From NCBI GenBank assembly GCA_001067655.1, contig JUNU01000324.1, positions 1-27,978 on the forward strand: a stretch of 27,978 nucleotides of DNA. Reading direction: 5' to 3'. Source of the DNA: Neisseria lactamica (GTDB lineage: Bacteria; Pseudomonadota; Gammaproteobacteria; Burkholderiales; Neisseriaceae). A program made the translations under genes and the position numbers. The notes below the pieces were generated by a model that saw nothing but the letters and a program-made list of their open reading frames with translations, was not told where the DNA came from and did no database searches. This document shows positions 1 to 6,822 of the stretch, piece by piece; within the stretch, counting starts at the first letter, position 1; the number at the start of each line of letters is the position of its first letter.

Positions 1-50
1 TGAGCTAAGGCGAGGCAACGCCGTACTGGTTTAAAGTTAATCCACTATAT
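1..50. repeat. End of a dispersed neisserial repeat (partial, at window edge)
   Basis: The first ~50 bases contain the string AACGCCGTACTGGTTTAAA followed by TTAATCCACTATA. From memory this is the end of a roughly 150-bp intergenic repeat that is very common in Neisseria genomes. Only one end lies in the window, so its family and borders cannot be set. No coding potential was seen here. Confidence 0.45.
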
Positions 51-197
51 TATCGGCTGCATTGGCGATTTCCTCAACTTATCACCCAATAATCGTCATT
101 TTTTACCGCTAAAATCCAACATCTTCATTTTCTCCATAGACAGCACGCTGAAAGGGGTTACAATGCCATCATCTGATTGATGCAAAGGATGGAACTT

Positions 198-680
198 ATG
201 AAAAAATTATTGCTTGCCCCTGTTTTGATGACTGCCGCCCTGTCTGCCCCTGCGTTTGCCGCCGACCCGCTGGCGGGCTGGAACGACAACAAGCCGCAAA
301 GCCTGCAATCACTCAAAGCCCCTGTGCGCGTGGTGAACCTGTGGGCGACTTGGTGCGGTCCGTGCCGTAAGGAAATGCCCGCCATGTCCGCGTGGTACAA
401 AGCGCAGAAAAAAGGCAGCGTCGATATGGTCGGCATCGCGTTGGATACTTCCGACAACATCGGCAAATTCCTGAAACAAACCCCCGTCAGCTATCATGTT
501 TGGCGTTATACCGGCGCGGACAGCCGCAATTTCATGAAGTCTTACGGCAACAACGTCGGCGTATTGCCGTTCACCGTCGTCGAAGCCCCGAAATGCGGCT
601 ACAAACAAACCATCACCGGCGAAGTCAACGAAAAAAGCCTGACCGCCGCCGTCAATGCGGCTAAAGAAAAATGTAAATAA
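198..680 (+). CDS. TlpA-like periplasmic thioredoxin-fold protein
   Basis: A 160-residue exported thioredoxin-like protein. The ATG at 198 is chosen over the upstream in-frame ATG at 177 because it begins a clean signal peptide: MKK, a hydrophobic stretch, and an APAFA-A cleavage site near residue 21. A WCGPC redox motif lies at residues 52-56 (Cys53, Cys56). The cis-proline loop GVLPF, with Pro124, is typical of TlpA/ResA-type thiol:disulfide oxidoreductases. Residues 40-52 (APVRVVNLWATW) form the usual first strand of the fold. It probably reduces or isomerises disulfides, or serves cytochrome c maturation, in the periplasm; the exact substrate cannot be read from sequence. Two extra cysteines lie near the C-terminus (Cys133 and Cys159). 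A DNA-uptake-sequence hairpin follows the stop and is shared with the convergent prfB gene. Confidence 0.88.
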   Translation: MKKLLLAPVLMTAALSAPAFAADPLAGWNDNKPQSLQSLKAPVRVVNLWATWCGPCRKEMPAMSAWYKAQKKGSVDMVGIALDTSDNIGKFLKQTPVSYHVWRYTGADSRNFMKSYGNNVGVLPFTVVEAPKCGYKQTITGEVNEKSLTAAVNAAKEKCK

Positions 681-708
681 ATCGGACTGAGGCTGAACTT
701 AGACAATA

Positions 709-754
709 AAAAGGTCGTCTGAAAACCGAAATCTATGGTTTTCAGACGACCTTT
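709..754. terminator. Inverted DNA uptake sequence pair, bidirectional terminator
   Basis: The arm AAGGTCGTCTGAAAACC (711-727) pairs perfectly with 737-753 across a 9-base loop, flanked by A and T runs. It lies between the convergent thioredoxin and prfB genes, so it can terminate both. Inverted uptake-sequence pairs acting as terminators are well known in Neisseria. Confidence 0.85.
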
Positions 755-767
755 CGCATTTTGAGGT

Positions 768-1871
768 TTACACGCCTTGTTTCAGGCTGGCTTCGATGAA
801 ACCGTCCAAATCGCCGTCCAATACGGCTTTGGTGTTGCCGACTTCGTAGCCTGTGCGCAAGTCTTTGATGCGTGAGGAGTCCAAGACGTACGAACGGATT
901 TGGCTGCCCCAACCCACATCGGATTTGCCTTCTTCCAACGCCTGTTTCTCTTCGTTGCGTTTGCGCATTTCCAATTCATACAGTTTCGATTTCAACATTT
1001 CCATCGCAGCCGCTTTGTTGGCGTGTTGCGAACGGTCGTTTTGACACTGCACCACAATTCCCGTCGGCTCGTGGGTAATGCGCACGGCAGAGTCGGTTTT
1101 GTTGATGTGCTGACCACCCGCGCCCGATGCGCGATAGGTGTCGATACGCAAATCGGCGGGGTTGATTTCAATTTCGATGGAATCGTCGATTTCGGGGTAC
1201 ACGAACACCGATGAGAACGACGTATGGCGTTTGTTGTTCGAGTCAAACGGCGAATAGCGCACCAAGCGGTGAACGCCGGTTTCCGTGCGCAGCAAGCCGT
1301 AGGCGTATTCGCCTTCAACGCGGATGGTGGCGCGGTTGATGCCCGCGATTTCGCCGTCGTCTTCTTCAAGGATTTCGATTTTGAAGCCTTTGCGCTCGGC
1401 GTAGCGGCTGTACATGCGGAACAGCATGCCTGCCCAGTCTTCCGCTTCCGTACCGCCCGCGCCTGCGGTGATGTCGATAAAGCAGTTGTTCGGGTCGGCG
1501 GGCTGGTTGAACATCCGTTTGAACTCCAAATCCGCCATCTGTTTTTCCAGTCCCGCCACGTCTTCCTGTACGGCGGCGAAACCTTCTTCGTCGTTTTCTT
1601 CGACGGTCATTTCAATCAGCATGCGGTTGTCTTCGATGCCCGACGCGATGTTGTCGAGCGTCAACACGATGCCTTCGAGGATTTTGCGCTCTTTGCCGAT
1701 TTCTTGGGCGCGTTTCGGGTCGTTCCACAGCTCAGGGTCTTCGGAAAGGCCGATGACTTCTTCCAATCGGTCTTTCTTGCCCTGATAGTCCATATAGATG
1801 CGGATGTCTTCGCTGCGCTTTTCCAAATCGTTCAGGGTGTTGTTGAGCTGGTTGATTACTTCGGCTTCCAT
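768..1871 (-). CDS. prfB: Peptide chain release factor 2
   Basis: A 367-residue class I release factor that recognises UGA and UAA stop codons on the ribosome and triggers peptide release. The codon-recognition tripeptide SPF is at residues 207-209 and the catalytic GGQ loop (GAGGQHINK) at 251-259. The length is normal for RF2. Unlike E. coli, where an in-frame UGA near codon 26 forces a +1 autoregulatory frameshift, this gene reads straight through that position (residues IRIYMDYQGKK, with ATG GAC where UGA would sit). Expression therefore cannot be controlled by the classic RF2 feedback. The start at 1871 gives the usual MEAEVINQL N-terminus. It is transcribed alone between two uptake-sequence hairpins. 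Confidence 0.97.
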   Translation of the reverse strand: MEAEVINQLNNTLNDLEKRSEDIRIYMDYQGKKDRLEEVIGLSEDPELWNDPKRAQEIGKERKILEGIVLTLDNIASGIEDNRMLIEMTVEENDEEGFAAVQEDVAGLEKQMADLEFKRMFNQPADPNNCFIDITAGAGGTEAEDWAGMLFRMYSRYAERKGFKIEILEEDDGEIAGINRATIRVEGEYAYGLLRTETGVHRLVRYSPFDSNNKRHTSFSSVFVYPEIDDSIEIEINPADLRIDTYRASGAGGQHINKTDSAVRITHEPTGIVVQCQNDRSQHANKAAAMEMLKSKLYELEMRKRNEEKQALEEGKSDVGWGSQIRSYVLDSSRIKDLRTGYEVGNTKAVLDGDLDGFIEASLKQGV

Positions 1872-1937
1872 GATTCTTGTGTGCTTTCAGAATTTTAGGG
1901 GCGTATTGTAAGGGATTTGCGGGCTTTTTTCTATGAT

Positions 1938-1982
1938 AAAGGTCGTCTGAAAACCTGAATCTCAAGTTTTCAGACGACCTTA
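1938..1982. terminator. Inverted DNA uptake sequence pair upstream of prfB
   Basis: AAGGTCGTCTGAAAAC (1939-1954) pairs with its complement at 1966-1981 around an 11-base loop. It lies between the stop of the exported-protein gene at 2051 (minus strand) and the prfB start, so it probably terminates that gene's transcript before prfB. Confidence 0.78.
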
Positions 1983-2050
1983 TATATTGGCATCTTTAGG
2001 TTTGCACCCTCCGCCAGCCATGTGGCGGATTCCTATCCGATCTGACCGGA

Positions 2051-2719
2051 TTATTTATTCAGACGCTGCCATTGTGCGGGAGTGTAGGTTCGGGTAGTGG
2101 TTTTCTCATTGCCACGACGGTCGGTTCGGGTTTCAGTTACCACGACCTTGTCCTCGTCAGAGGTATCGACTGAACGGGAGTAGAACAACGTCAGAATATA
2201 CTCGGGGCTGTAACGGTAGCGTTCTTCGATACGGGTGCAGCAGTCGACTTCATTCGTCACAATCAGGGCTTTTTGTTTGTTGTCGACGCGGAACATACCC
2301 ATGTAATTCTTGGTCAATTCAGTCAGTGAATAATTGGAGCCAAAATAACCATACTCGCCTTGCTCGTAGATGTCGTATGTAGGAGAGTTTTTAGGACCTT
2401 TATTGCCGGTCGCAACGGCAATATCCTTGCGTCCGTCAAAGGTGAAGTCTTTCATAATCAAAGGGCTTTTTGCCGCAGAGATTTTGCCGCCTTCGCTGCG
2501 TTCAAATATCAGGTCGTCACTCTTAAAAACATTTGTGGTTTCCTGCTTAGGGTGATACAAAAACACCGCGCCTTTGCCGCCGCAATGATTGTCTTTGCAG
2601 CTCTCAACAGAAATATGCGCCTGCCAGCCGTCGGGCAAATCAGTCACACGGAAAAATTCTTTTGCCTGAGCGCCGACAGCGGCGAAAAGAGCAAATAGCA
2701 TGAGGTATTTTTTCATCAT
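2051..2719 (-). CDS. Exported protein of unknown function (possibly XAC2610-like)
   Basis: A 222-residue protein beginning MMKKYLMLFALF, with a signal peptide likely cleaved after GAQA (about residue 19). The second Met could also be the start. The mature part has two cysteine pairs (SCKDNHC near residues 41-47 and the CC of EVDCCTR near 160). It has a central FTFDGRKDIAV segment resembling the beta-propeller-like repeat of XAC2610-type proteins; that assignment is tentative. The C-terminus is rich in charged residues (RTDRRGNEKTTTRTYTP). There are no membrane anchors beyond the signal, so it should be periplasmic or secreted. It is flanked by uptake-sequence hairpins and looks monocistronic. 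Confidence 0.7.
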   Translation of the reverse strand: MMKKYLMLFALFAAVGAQAKEFFRVTDLPDGWQAHISVESCKDNHCGGKGAVFLYHPKQETTNVFKSDDLIFERSEGGKISAAKSPLIMKDFTFDGRKDIAVATGNKGPKNSPTYDIYEQGEYGYFGSNYSLTELTKNYMGMFRVDNKQKALIVTNEVDCCTRIEERYRYSPEYILTLFYSRSVDTSDEDKVVVTETRTDRRGNEKTTTRTYTPAQWQRLNK

Positions 2720-3100
2720 AGTTCCTTTACGTTTAACCCCGACCGGGTAATCAAATCAAATTTATGCAGAAGAGTAACCCTCTTCATATCAGGCAGCAAG
2801 GGCAATTAAGCCAAACAGGTATTCTTTCATAATTTTCTTATCCTTGCTTTACAAAATGACAAAAGGTCGTCTGAAAGTAGGAAAGGTGTGCAGATAGGCG
2901 GGAAAGGTTCGTACGTATGATGGCACCGATTGGCGGCGTAGTTTATTCGGAAGTATTGCACATGGTATGTAAAGGTCGTCTGAAAATGAGTTTCAGACGA
3001 CCTTTGGTTTGGTTGGAAGAGGTTTTAAAGGCTGCACACGGATGCCAAGTTTGCGTGATTTGCTGGTGTGCGAATGTGAGGCGTTGCCAAATTCCTACCT
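2720..3100. other. Intergenic stretch with uptake sequences and a 13-codon mini-ORF
   Basis: No full gene is seen. The region holds a lone uptake sequence (2864-2875), a tight uptake-sequence hairpin (2971-3005), and on the minus strand a short ORF (2830 down to 2789). That ORF is preceded by AAGGATAAG and encodes MKEYLFGLIALAA, then stops. The peptide looks like the start of a signal peptide, close in character to that of the gene at 2051-2719. It may be a relic of a duplicated gene start or a leader. Confidence 0.5.
2971..3005. terminator. Tight inverted DNA uptake sequence hairpin
   Basis: AAAGGTCGTCTGAAA (2971-2985) pairs with 2991-3005 around a 5-base loop. It lies about 95 bases after the minus-strand stop of the SWIM protein gene at 3101, so it is the likely terminator for that gene. 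Confidence 0.75.
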
Positions 3101-4606
3101 CTAAAACCCCGCCCGATCCAATTCTTCCAGCAGCGCAGGCCGGCGCGGTTTTTCGCTATATTGCTCCCTGATTTCGTCGGCAAAGTCTTCTATCGCCTGC
3201 CGTTGTGCGGAATATTGGCGGCGGAGGGTCTTTAATTGGTTCAAGATCTGGCGGTATTGCTTACGGTTGCTTGCCTTATTGATTTCAGCCGCAAAGATTT
3301 TCAGGTAGCAAGCCACGATTCGGTCATGATACGGCTCGGGGAAAGACGGGGCAAAACGTTCCATCATGTACAACGAAAGATGTTGCTGCAATAGGGCGAG
3401 CAGCCGGTCGAATTCCCGTTCATGCTCCAATATTTCGGCTTGCAGCGAATATTGACCCGACAAGCGCGCAAGCAGGCGGTTGAATTCATGCGGCCATTCG
3501 GCGGCGGGAAACGTGGCTTTCCACGCTTCATAATGCGGCAATGAAAGGCTGGTGGAAAATGCCAAATCCGCTGCGATTTCGCGTACATTTTTGCCGGTTT
3601 TCTTCAATACATCAAAAAGTTGCAGCTTCCATTTGTGCGCTGTGCCGAGTGTTCCTTCAGCTTTGGCAATCTTGATTCCTTCACGCAAGAGGCGTTCCGC
3701 TTCCGCCCAATCTTGCTGCCCGACAGCTTGTTCTACCGCGATTTGTCTGAATTGCGGCAGGTGCAGATGTCGTCTGAAATAATCCTGCGCGGCAGCAGTA
3801 TCGCCTTTCGCCTGCAAAACCTGCCAACCCTCAAATGCCCAAAATTCATGTTCCCAACCCGACTTGGTAACAGCCAAACGTTTAGCCACATAATCTTGCC
3901 ACGCCTGCCATTCGTCGCGCAGCCGCCAGATTCGGGCGCGGATTTGGTAGATTTTATTGCCTGCCTCCGAGAAATCAAAATAGCGGCTGTCGTCCAAGCA
4001 TTTGTCCAAAAAATTAATCAAACGCTTCGGGACGTTTTCCATAACCGCCTCTTCCAGCAGGTCGATTGCCATATCCATAGCATCGCCCAACATACCGTCC
4101 GAATCATCCGCCTTTTCAAAAGCATCCTGCAAACGCGGTATCAACAGAGGCAAAGCCTGTTGCAACGCCGCCGTCCCCTCCTGCGCCACATCTTCCAACC
4201 AGTTTTGCAGCCTGAAGCCCAAATCAGCGGCTTCGTAGTAATCATAATATCGGGTTCGGGAAAAGATTTGGGAGAGCTGCTGCCGATACGGATTGCCGCC
4301 CTTTTTAGGCTGTTGCGCGTCGGTTTCGTCCGGCTGCTCGTTCGGCGTTTCGGCGCGCACCGCATACCACAACGCCGCCATATGCTTGCACGCCCCGCCA
4401 TAAGGGCAATCGCAGCCCCCGTCTTTAATGTACAAATCACTATCCAGCTTCAGCCATACCCAATAGTTTTCCGAACCGCACACCTCCGCCCGATAACGCC
4501 CTGCGGAAGTTTTTTGGACGTCGCGAACCTTGCCCTGCTGAAAATATAACAGGCCGCGTTCGGCGATGTGGGGCGGGAACAGGTGGAGCGGATGGATACG
4601 GGGCAT
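3101..4606 (-). CDS. SWIM zinc-finger protein
   Basis: A 501-residue soluble protein. Near the N-terminus lies a SWIM-type zinc finger, CxCx5CxH (Cys65, Cys67, Cys73, His75, in GGCDCPYGGACKHMAALW), a module found in nucleic-acid or protein-binding proteins. The remaining ~400 residues are helix-rich, with many Trp, Gln, Leu and Ala residues and TPR-like spacing (for example VEQAVGQQDWAEAERLLREG). This suggests a helical-repeat scaffold. There is no catalytic motif, signal peptide or membrane segment. The function is unknown; bacterial SWIM proteins of this type often lie beside SWI2/SNF2 helicases, but none is nearby here. The start at 4606 gives MPRIHPLHLF. An uptake-sequence hairpin lies upstream and separates it from the retron. 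Confidence 0.85.
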   Translation of the reverse strand: MPRIHPLHLFPPHIAERGLLYFQQGKVRDVQKTSAGRYRAEVCGSENYWVWLKLDSDLYIKDGGCDCPYGGACKHMAALWYAVRAETPNEQPDETDAQQPKKGGNPYRQQLSQIFSRTRYYDYYEAADLGFRLQNWLEDVAQEGTAALQQALPLLIPRLQDAFEKADDSDGMLGDAMDMAIDLLEEAVMENVPKRLINFLDKCLDDSRYFDFSEAGNKIYQIRARIWRLRDEWQAWQDYVAKRLAVTKSGWEHEFWAFEGWQVLQAKGDTAAAQDYFRRHLHLPQFRQIAVEQAVGQQDWAEAERLLREGIKIAKAEGTLGTAHKWKLQLFDVLKKTGKNVREIAADLAFSTSLSLPHYEAWKATFPAAEWPHEFNRLLARLSGQYSLQAEILEHEREFDRLLALLQQHLSLYMMERFAPSFPEPYHDRIVACYLKIFAAEINKASNRKQYRQILNQLKTLRRQYSAQRQAIEDFADEIREQYSEKPRRPALLEELDRAGF

Positions 4607-4705
4607 GGTTGGCTTCCAAGAAGTTGTTGAAATATGGAAAGTTTACTGGTTCGGGCGACGTTTGGGGAGAGGGTAGCGGGAATTCTTGTTTGGCTAAGAG
4701 GTAAC

Positions 4706-4738
4706 AAGGTCGTCTGAAAATGGGGTTCAGACGACCTT
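4706..4738. terminator. Inverted DNA uptake sequence hairpin between retron and SWIM gene
   Basis: AAGGTCGTCTGAA (4706-4718) pairs with 4726-4738 around a 7-base loop, followed by TT. It lies downstream of the retron reverse transcriptase (minus strand) and upstream of the SWIM gene, so it probably ends the retron transcript. Confidence 0.75.
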
Positions 4739-4772
4739 TTGGTTGGCTGGGAAGGGGAGTGATTTAGAAGAA

Positions 4773-4800
4773 CGCGTGCGTGCCTTTGGGCACACACGCG
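4773..4800 (-). terminator. GC-rich hairpin just after the reverse transcriptase stop
   Basis: CGCGTGCGTGCC (4773-4784) faces GGCACACACGCG (4789-4800): a 12-bp stem with one mismatch and a 4-base loop. It begins 19 bases past the RT stop on the minus strand. There is no T run after it, so it may be an RNA 3'-end stabiliser or a weak terminator, possibly marking the retron island's edge. Confidence 0.4.
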
Positions 4801-4818
4801 GTTACAGGCTACGGCTTG

Positions 4819-5742
4819 CTATTCATGTGAAATTTCTGAAGGTAAGTTGTTTATTTCTTGCTCTAACTGAATAGCAAAATTTCTATCAATTTTTTTCAAA
4901 AAAGCTATTTTCCCTCGCAATGTTTTTATTTTTTCAGGCGTTAACTTTCCCTGTTTTGCATAATGTACCATTGCCCTAAGTTCCCGTTTCTTATCTCTTC
5001 CAATGCTGATATTACCATTATTGGAAATCACTAAACCTGTCAAAGTTCTATTATGTTTTTTTGATAAAAAGGTAGTTTTCTCTGAATTTAATTCTAACTT
5101 TTTAGGGAAATCTAATTCTGAAATAATAGAAGTAACTTTAGTTAGTACATTGCCAAGAATGTGAGGTTGGTTTGTTGAAAAAGCCAAATCATCTGCGTAG
5201 CGAGTGTAGCAAACATTAATATCTTGACAGAAGCTGTCTATTAAACAATCAAAGTCATAAAGCATGATATTTGATATGTGAGGTGAACTAGGAGCCCCTA
5301 TCGATAAATAGTAATCATCATTTTTGTTTTTACAAAAAAATAAAAGCCCTAATATTTTAATATCCTCCTCTGTAAGCCTAGGAATGTATTTCATGGAAAA
5401 CTGATAAAAATCTATTATATTTATAGAATTAAAAAAGTTTTTAAAATCCAGCTTTAACAAATATTTATGAAGCTTATGAGGTTGCACATGATCAAATATC
5501 CCTTTTCCTCTGATATACGCAGTTGCTGCCTCATGGATATTACACTCTTGAAGATACTGATGAATAGCCCAGCGCTGTACAATTTTTAACTCTTTAACTG
5601 GTTGAGCTATTTCTCGAAATCCACCATGTCGCTTTGTGATACTATGAAATTTATAGCGATTTGGGGCTGTCTGAATAAACAATTCAGCACTAGGCTTTGA
5701 TAAGGAAAATGTCCTTATAAAATTATCCATTACACTTTGCAT
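4819..5742 (-). CDS. Retron reverse transcriptase (Eco1/Ec86-like)
   Basis: A 307-residue retron-type reverse transcriptase that would copy the adjacent msr-msd RNA into msDNA. Motifs in order: N-terminal REIAQPVKELKIVQRW (43-58); motif A LDFKNFF with Asp99; GAPSSPHISN (149-158); catalytic YTRYADD (179-185); retron region Y as LTGLVIS (234-240; VTG in most retrons) followed by IGRDKKRELRAMVHYA. From memory the last three blocks match the Ec86 RT closely (QGAPSSP, YTRYADD, TGLVIS, IGREKYKEIRA). The usual NAxxH element of region X is diverged (NIIDF, 108-112). There is no intron maturase domain, which argues against a group II intron. It begins 9 bases after the effector stop, so the two are co-translated. 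AT-rich relative to its neighbours, indicating transfer. Confidence 0.93.
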   Translation of the reverse strand: MQSVMDNFIRTFSLSKPSAELFIQTAPNRYKFHSITKRHGGFREIAQPVKELKIVQRWAIHQYLQECNIHEAATAYIRGKGIFDHVQPHKLHKYLLKLDFKNFFNSINIIDFYQFSMKYIPRLTEEDIKILGLLFFCKNKNDDYYLSIGAPSSPHISNIMLYDFDCLIDSFCQDINVCYTRYADDLAFSTNQPHILGNVLTKVTSIISELDFPKKLELNSEKTTFLSKKHNRTLTGLVISNNGNISIGRDKKRELRAMVHYAKQGKLTPEKIKTLRGKIAFLKKIDRNFAIQLEQEINNLPSEISHE

Positions 5743-5751
5743 AATTCAATC

Positions 5752-6621
5752 CTAAATGTCGGATATTTCAATTTTAAATAAAGCCCTTTCAAAGGGTTTT
5801 GATATAGTTCCTGTATATTCTATACAAGGAGCATATAACTCAGGATTTACTAATTCATATAATGTGTTATTTCCAGATTTTCTACTACTTATGATCTCTA
5901 ACATTTGCAATAATCGAAAAATTTTAGGGAAATTAAATTGTTTTATTTCGATAGAGAATTTTTCTAGGATTTTTTCATAATCTTTTTTTGTTCTTCTTGG
6001 AAATAACTCAATTAAATCAATTAATAATAACGTTATATCTCTATCTGAATCCTTATTTAAGATTTGAACCTTTTGATTTTTAATAACCTCTTGAAAATAA
6101 TCTGAAATATTAAGGCACTCTTGATTAAAGTTACTAGGGTTTTCAATAGCCCAAATGCTTTGAGATTCTTCTTCGCCACCCTTAATTTTAAGAATTGGCC
6201 CATTGTAAAAAAAACTTTCACTATTTTCATCAAGATGTTCTTCATCTGCAACTATAAGCAGATTTTTATATAAAAAAGGAAAGCAGGAAAAAGCACCTAT
6301 TTCGGCATATGATCCTACACTTTCTGAGAAAATAATTGCTCCTTTTGAAATAGATACTATATCTCTCTCAAAGTCGACTAGATTATTATAATAATTGTTA
6401 AAATTAATCCAGTTTGGATACTCTTCAGGTGTGCATATTCTATTTTCTTGTGAAATAAGATGGGTATTACATAAATGCCATTTTTGAAACATATCTCTAC
6501 GAGAATTATGTTCAGAAGAACCAAAAACCCATATAAAAGGAAGCATGTCTTTTATATGGGTTTTATTTACTTGGATTAATGAAAAAAAATAGTCAACTGC
6601 TTTTATTTTTTTTACTGCCAT
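5752..6621 (-). CDS. Retron effector: nucleoside deoxyribosyltransferase-like plus winged-helix (St85/Ec86 family)
   Basis: A 289-residue toxin component of a type II-A-like retron. The N-terminal half holds the nucleoside deoxyribosyltransferase-like core, with the signature ESVGSYAEIGAF at residues 100-111. The corresponding Ec86 effector segment is ESPGSFTELGAF, so Glu107 is the probable catalytic residue. A following NGPILKIKG (140-148) matches the family's NYGPVRLL block. Residues ~195-262 look like a winged helix (IDLIELFPRR ... FRLLQMLEIISSRKSGNNTLYEL). In Ec86 the effector is held inactive by RT-msDNA and, when released, hydrolyses NAD+; that activity is inferred here, not shown. The ATG at 6621 lies 2 bases past the predicted a2 end of the msr-msd RNA, so RNA, effector and RT form one transcript. 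Strongly AT-rich. Confidence 0.88.
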   Translation of the reverse strand: MAVKKIKAVDYFFSLIQVNKTHIKDMLPFIWVFGSSEHNSRRDMFQKWHLCNTHLISQENRICTPEEYPNWINFNNYYNNLVDFERDIVSISKGAIIFSESVGSYAEIGAFSCFPFLYKNLLIVADEEHLDENSESFFYNGPILKIKGGEEESQSIWAIENPSNFNQECLNISDYFQEVIKNQKVQILNKDSDRDITLLLIDLIELFPRRTKKDYEKILEKFSIEIKQFNFPKIFRLLQMLEIISSRKSGNNTLYELVNPELYAPCIEYTGTISKPFERALFKIEISDI

Positions 6622-6622
6622 A

Positions 6623-6788
6623 GTTAATTACCTAAATTAAGCGAGATTTGGAACTGCGTTCCGATTCTCCATAAGATTCGGAACGCAGTTCCAAATCTCG
6701 CGGAGAATGTTCAATTAGTATTCAGTCTAGCGAAACGCCCGACTATGAATGATTAAGCAATTTAACCACCCAAAACCACGTAATTAAC
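6623..6788 (-). ncRNA. Retron msr-msd non-coding RNA
   Basis: Read on the minus strand from 6788 to 6623. a1 is GTTAATTAC (6788-6780), and its exact complement a2 is GTAATTAAC (6631-6623). The candidate branching G is the first base after a1 (6779). msr: a stem-loop GGTTAA/TTAATC (6767-6751, one G-U pair), then AGTC-GCG-TTT-CGC-GACT (6744-6724), with a TTTC loop like that of Ec86. msd: a perfect 24-bp stem (6641-6664 with 6678-6701), one T-T mismatch, 3 more base pairs and a 5-base loop. This position and architecture (RNA, effector, RT) are those of type II-A retrons. The exact msDNA ends cannot be set from sequence alone; the stem implies roughly 60-80 nt. Confidence 0.85.
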
Positions 6789-6794
6789 GATTGC

Positions 6795-6822
6795 ATTATA
6801 ACATAGAACAAGAATTGTAAAA
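6795..6822 (-). promoter_or_regulatory. Retron promoter with extended -10
   Basis: On the minus strand the sequence reads TGTTATAAT: a consensus -10 (6800-6795) preceded by the TGn extension. A weak -35 candidate, TTTTAC (6822-6817), sits 16 bases upstream. The predicted start, about 7 bases after the -10, falls at the first base of the a1 repeat (near 6788), which supports both calls. Confidence 0.7.

Noticed and set aside
1224..1898. Plus-strand open frame of 224 codons
   Set aside because: Antisense of prfB, biased by codon usage; the product is a Phe/Val/Ala-rich shadow.
3620..4549. Plus-strand open frame of 309 codons
   Set aside because: Antisense shadow of the SWIM protein gene; no ribosome site and no recognisable motif, while the minus strand carries the CxCx5CxH finger.
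4819..5742. Group II intron or DGR reverse transcriptase
   Set aside because: No maturase or HNH domain and no template/variable repeat pair. The effector, a1/a2 ends and TGLVIS region identify a retron.
6641..6701. The 24-bp inverted repeat as a transcription terminator of hrpA
   Set aside because: No T run follows on the minus strand, and it sits between a promoter and a start codon inside an a1/a2-bounded RNA; it is the msd stem.
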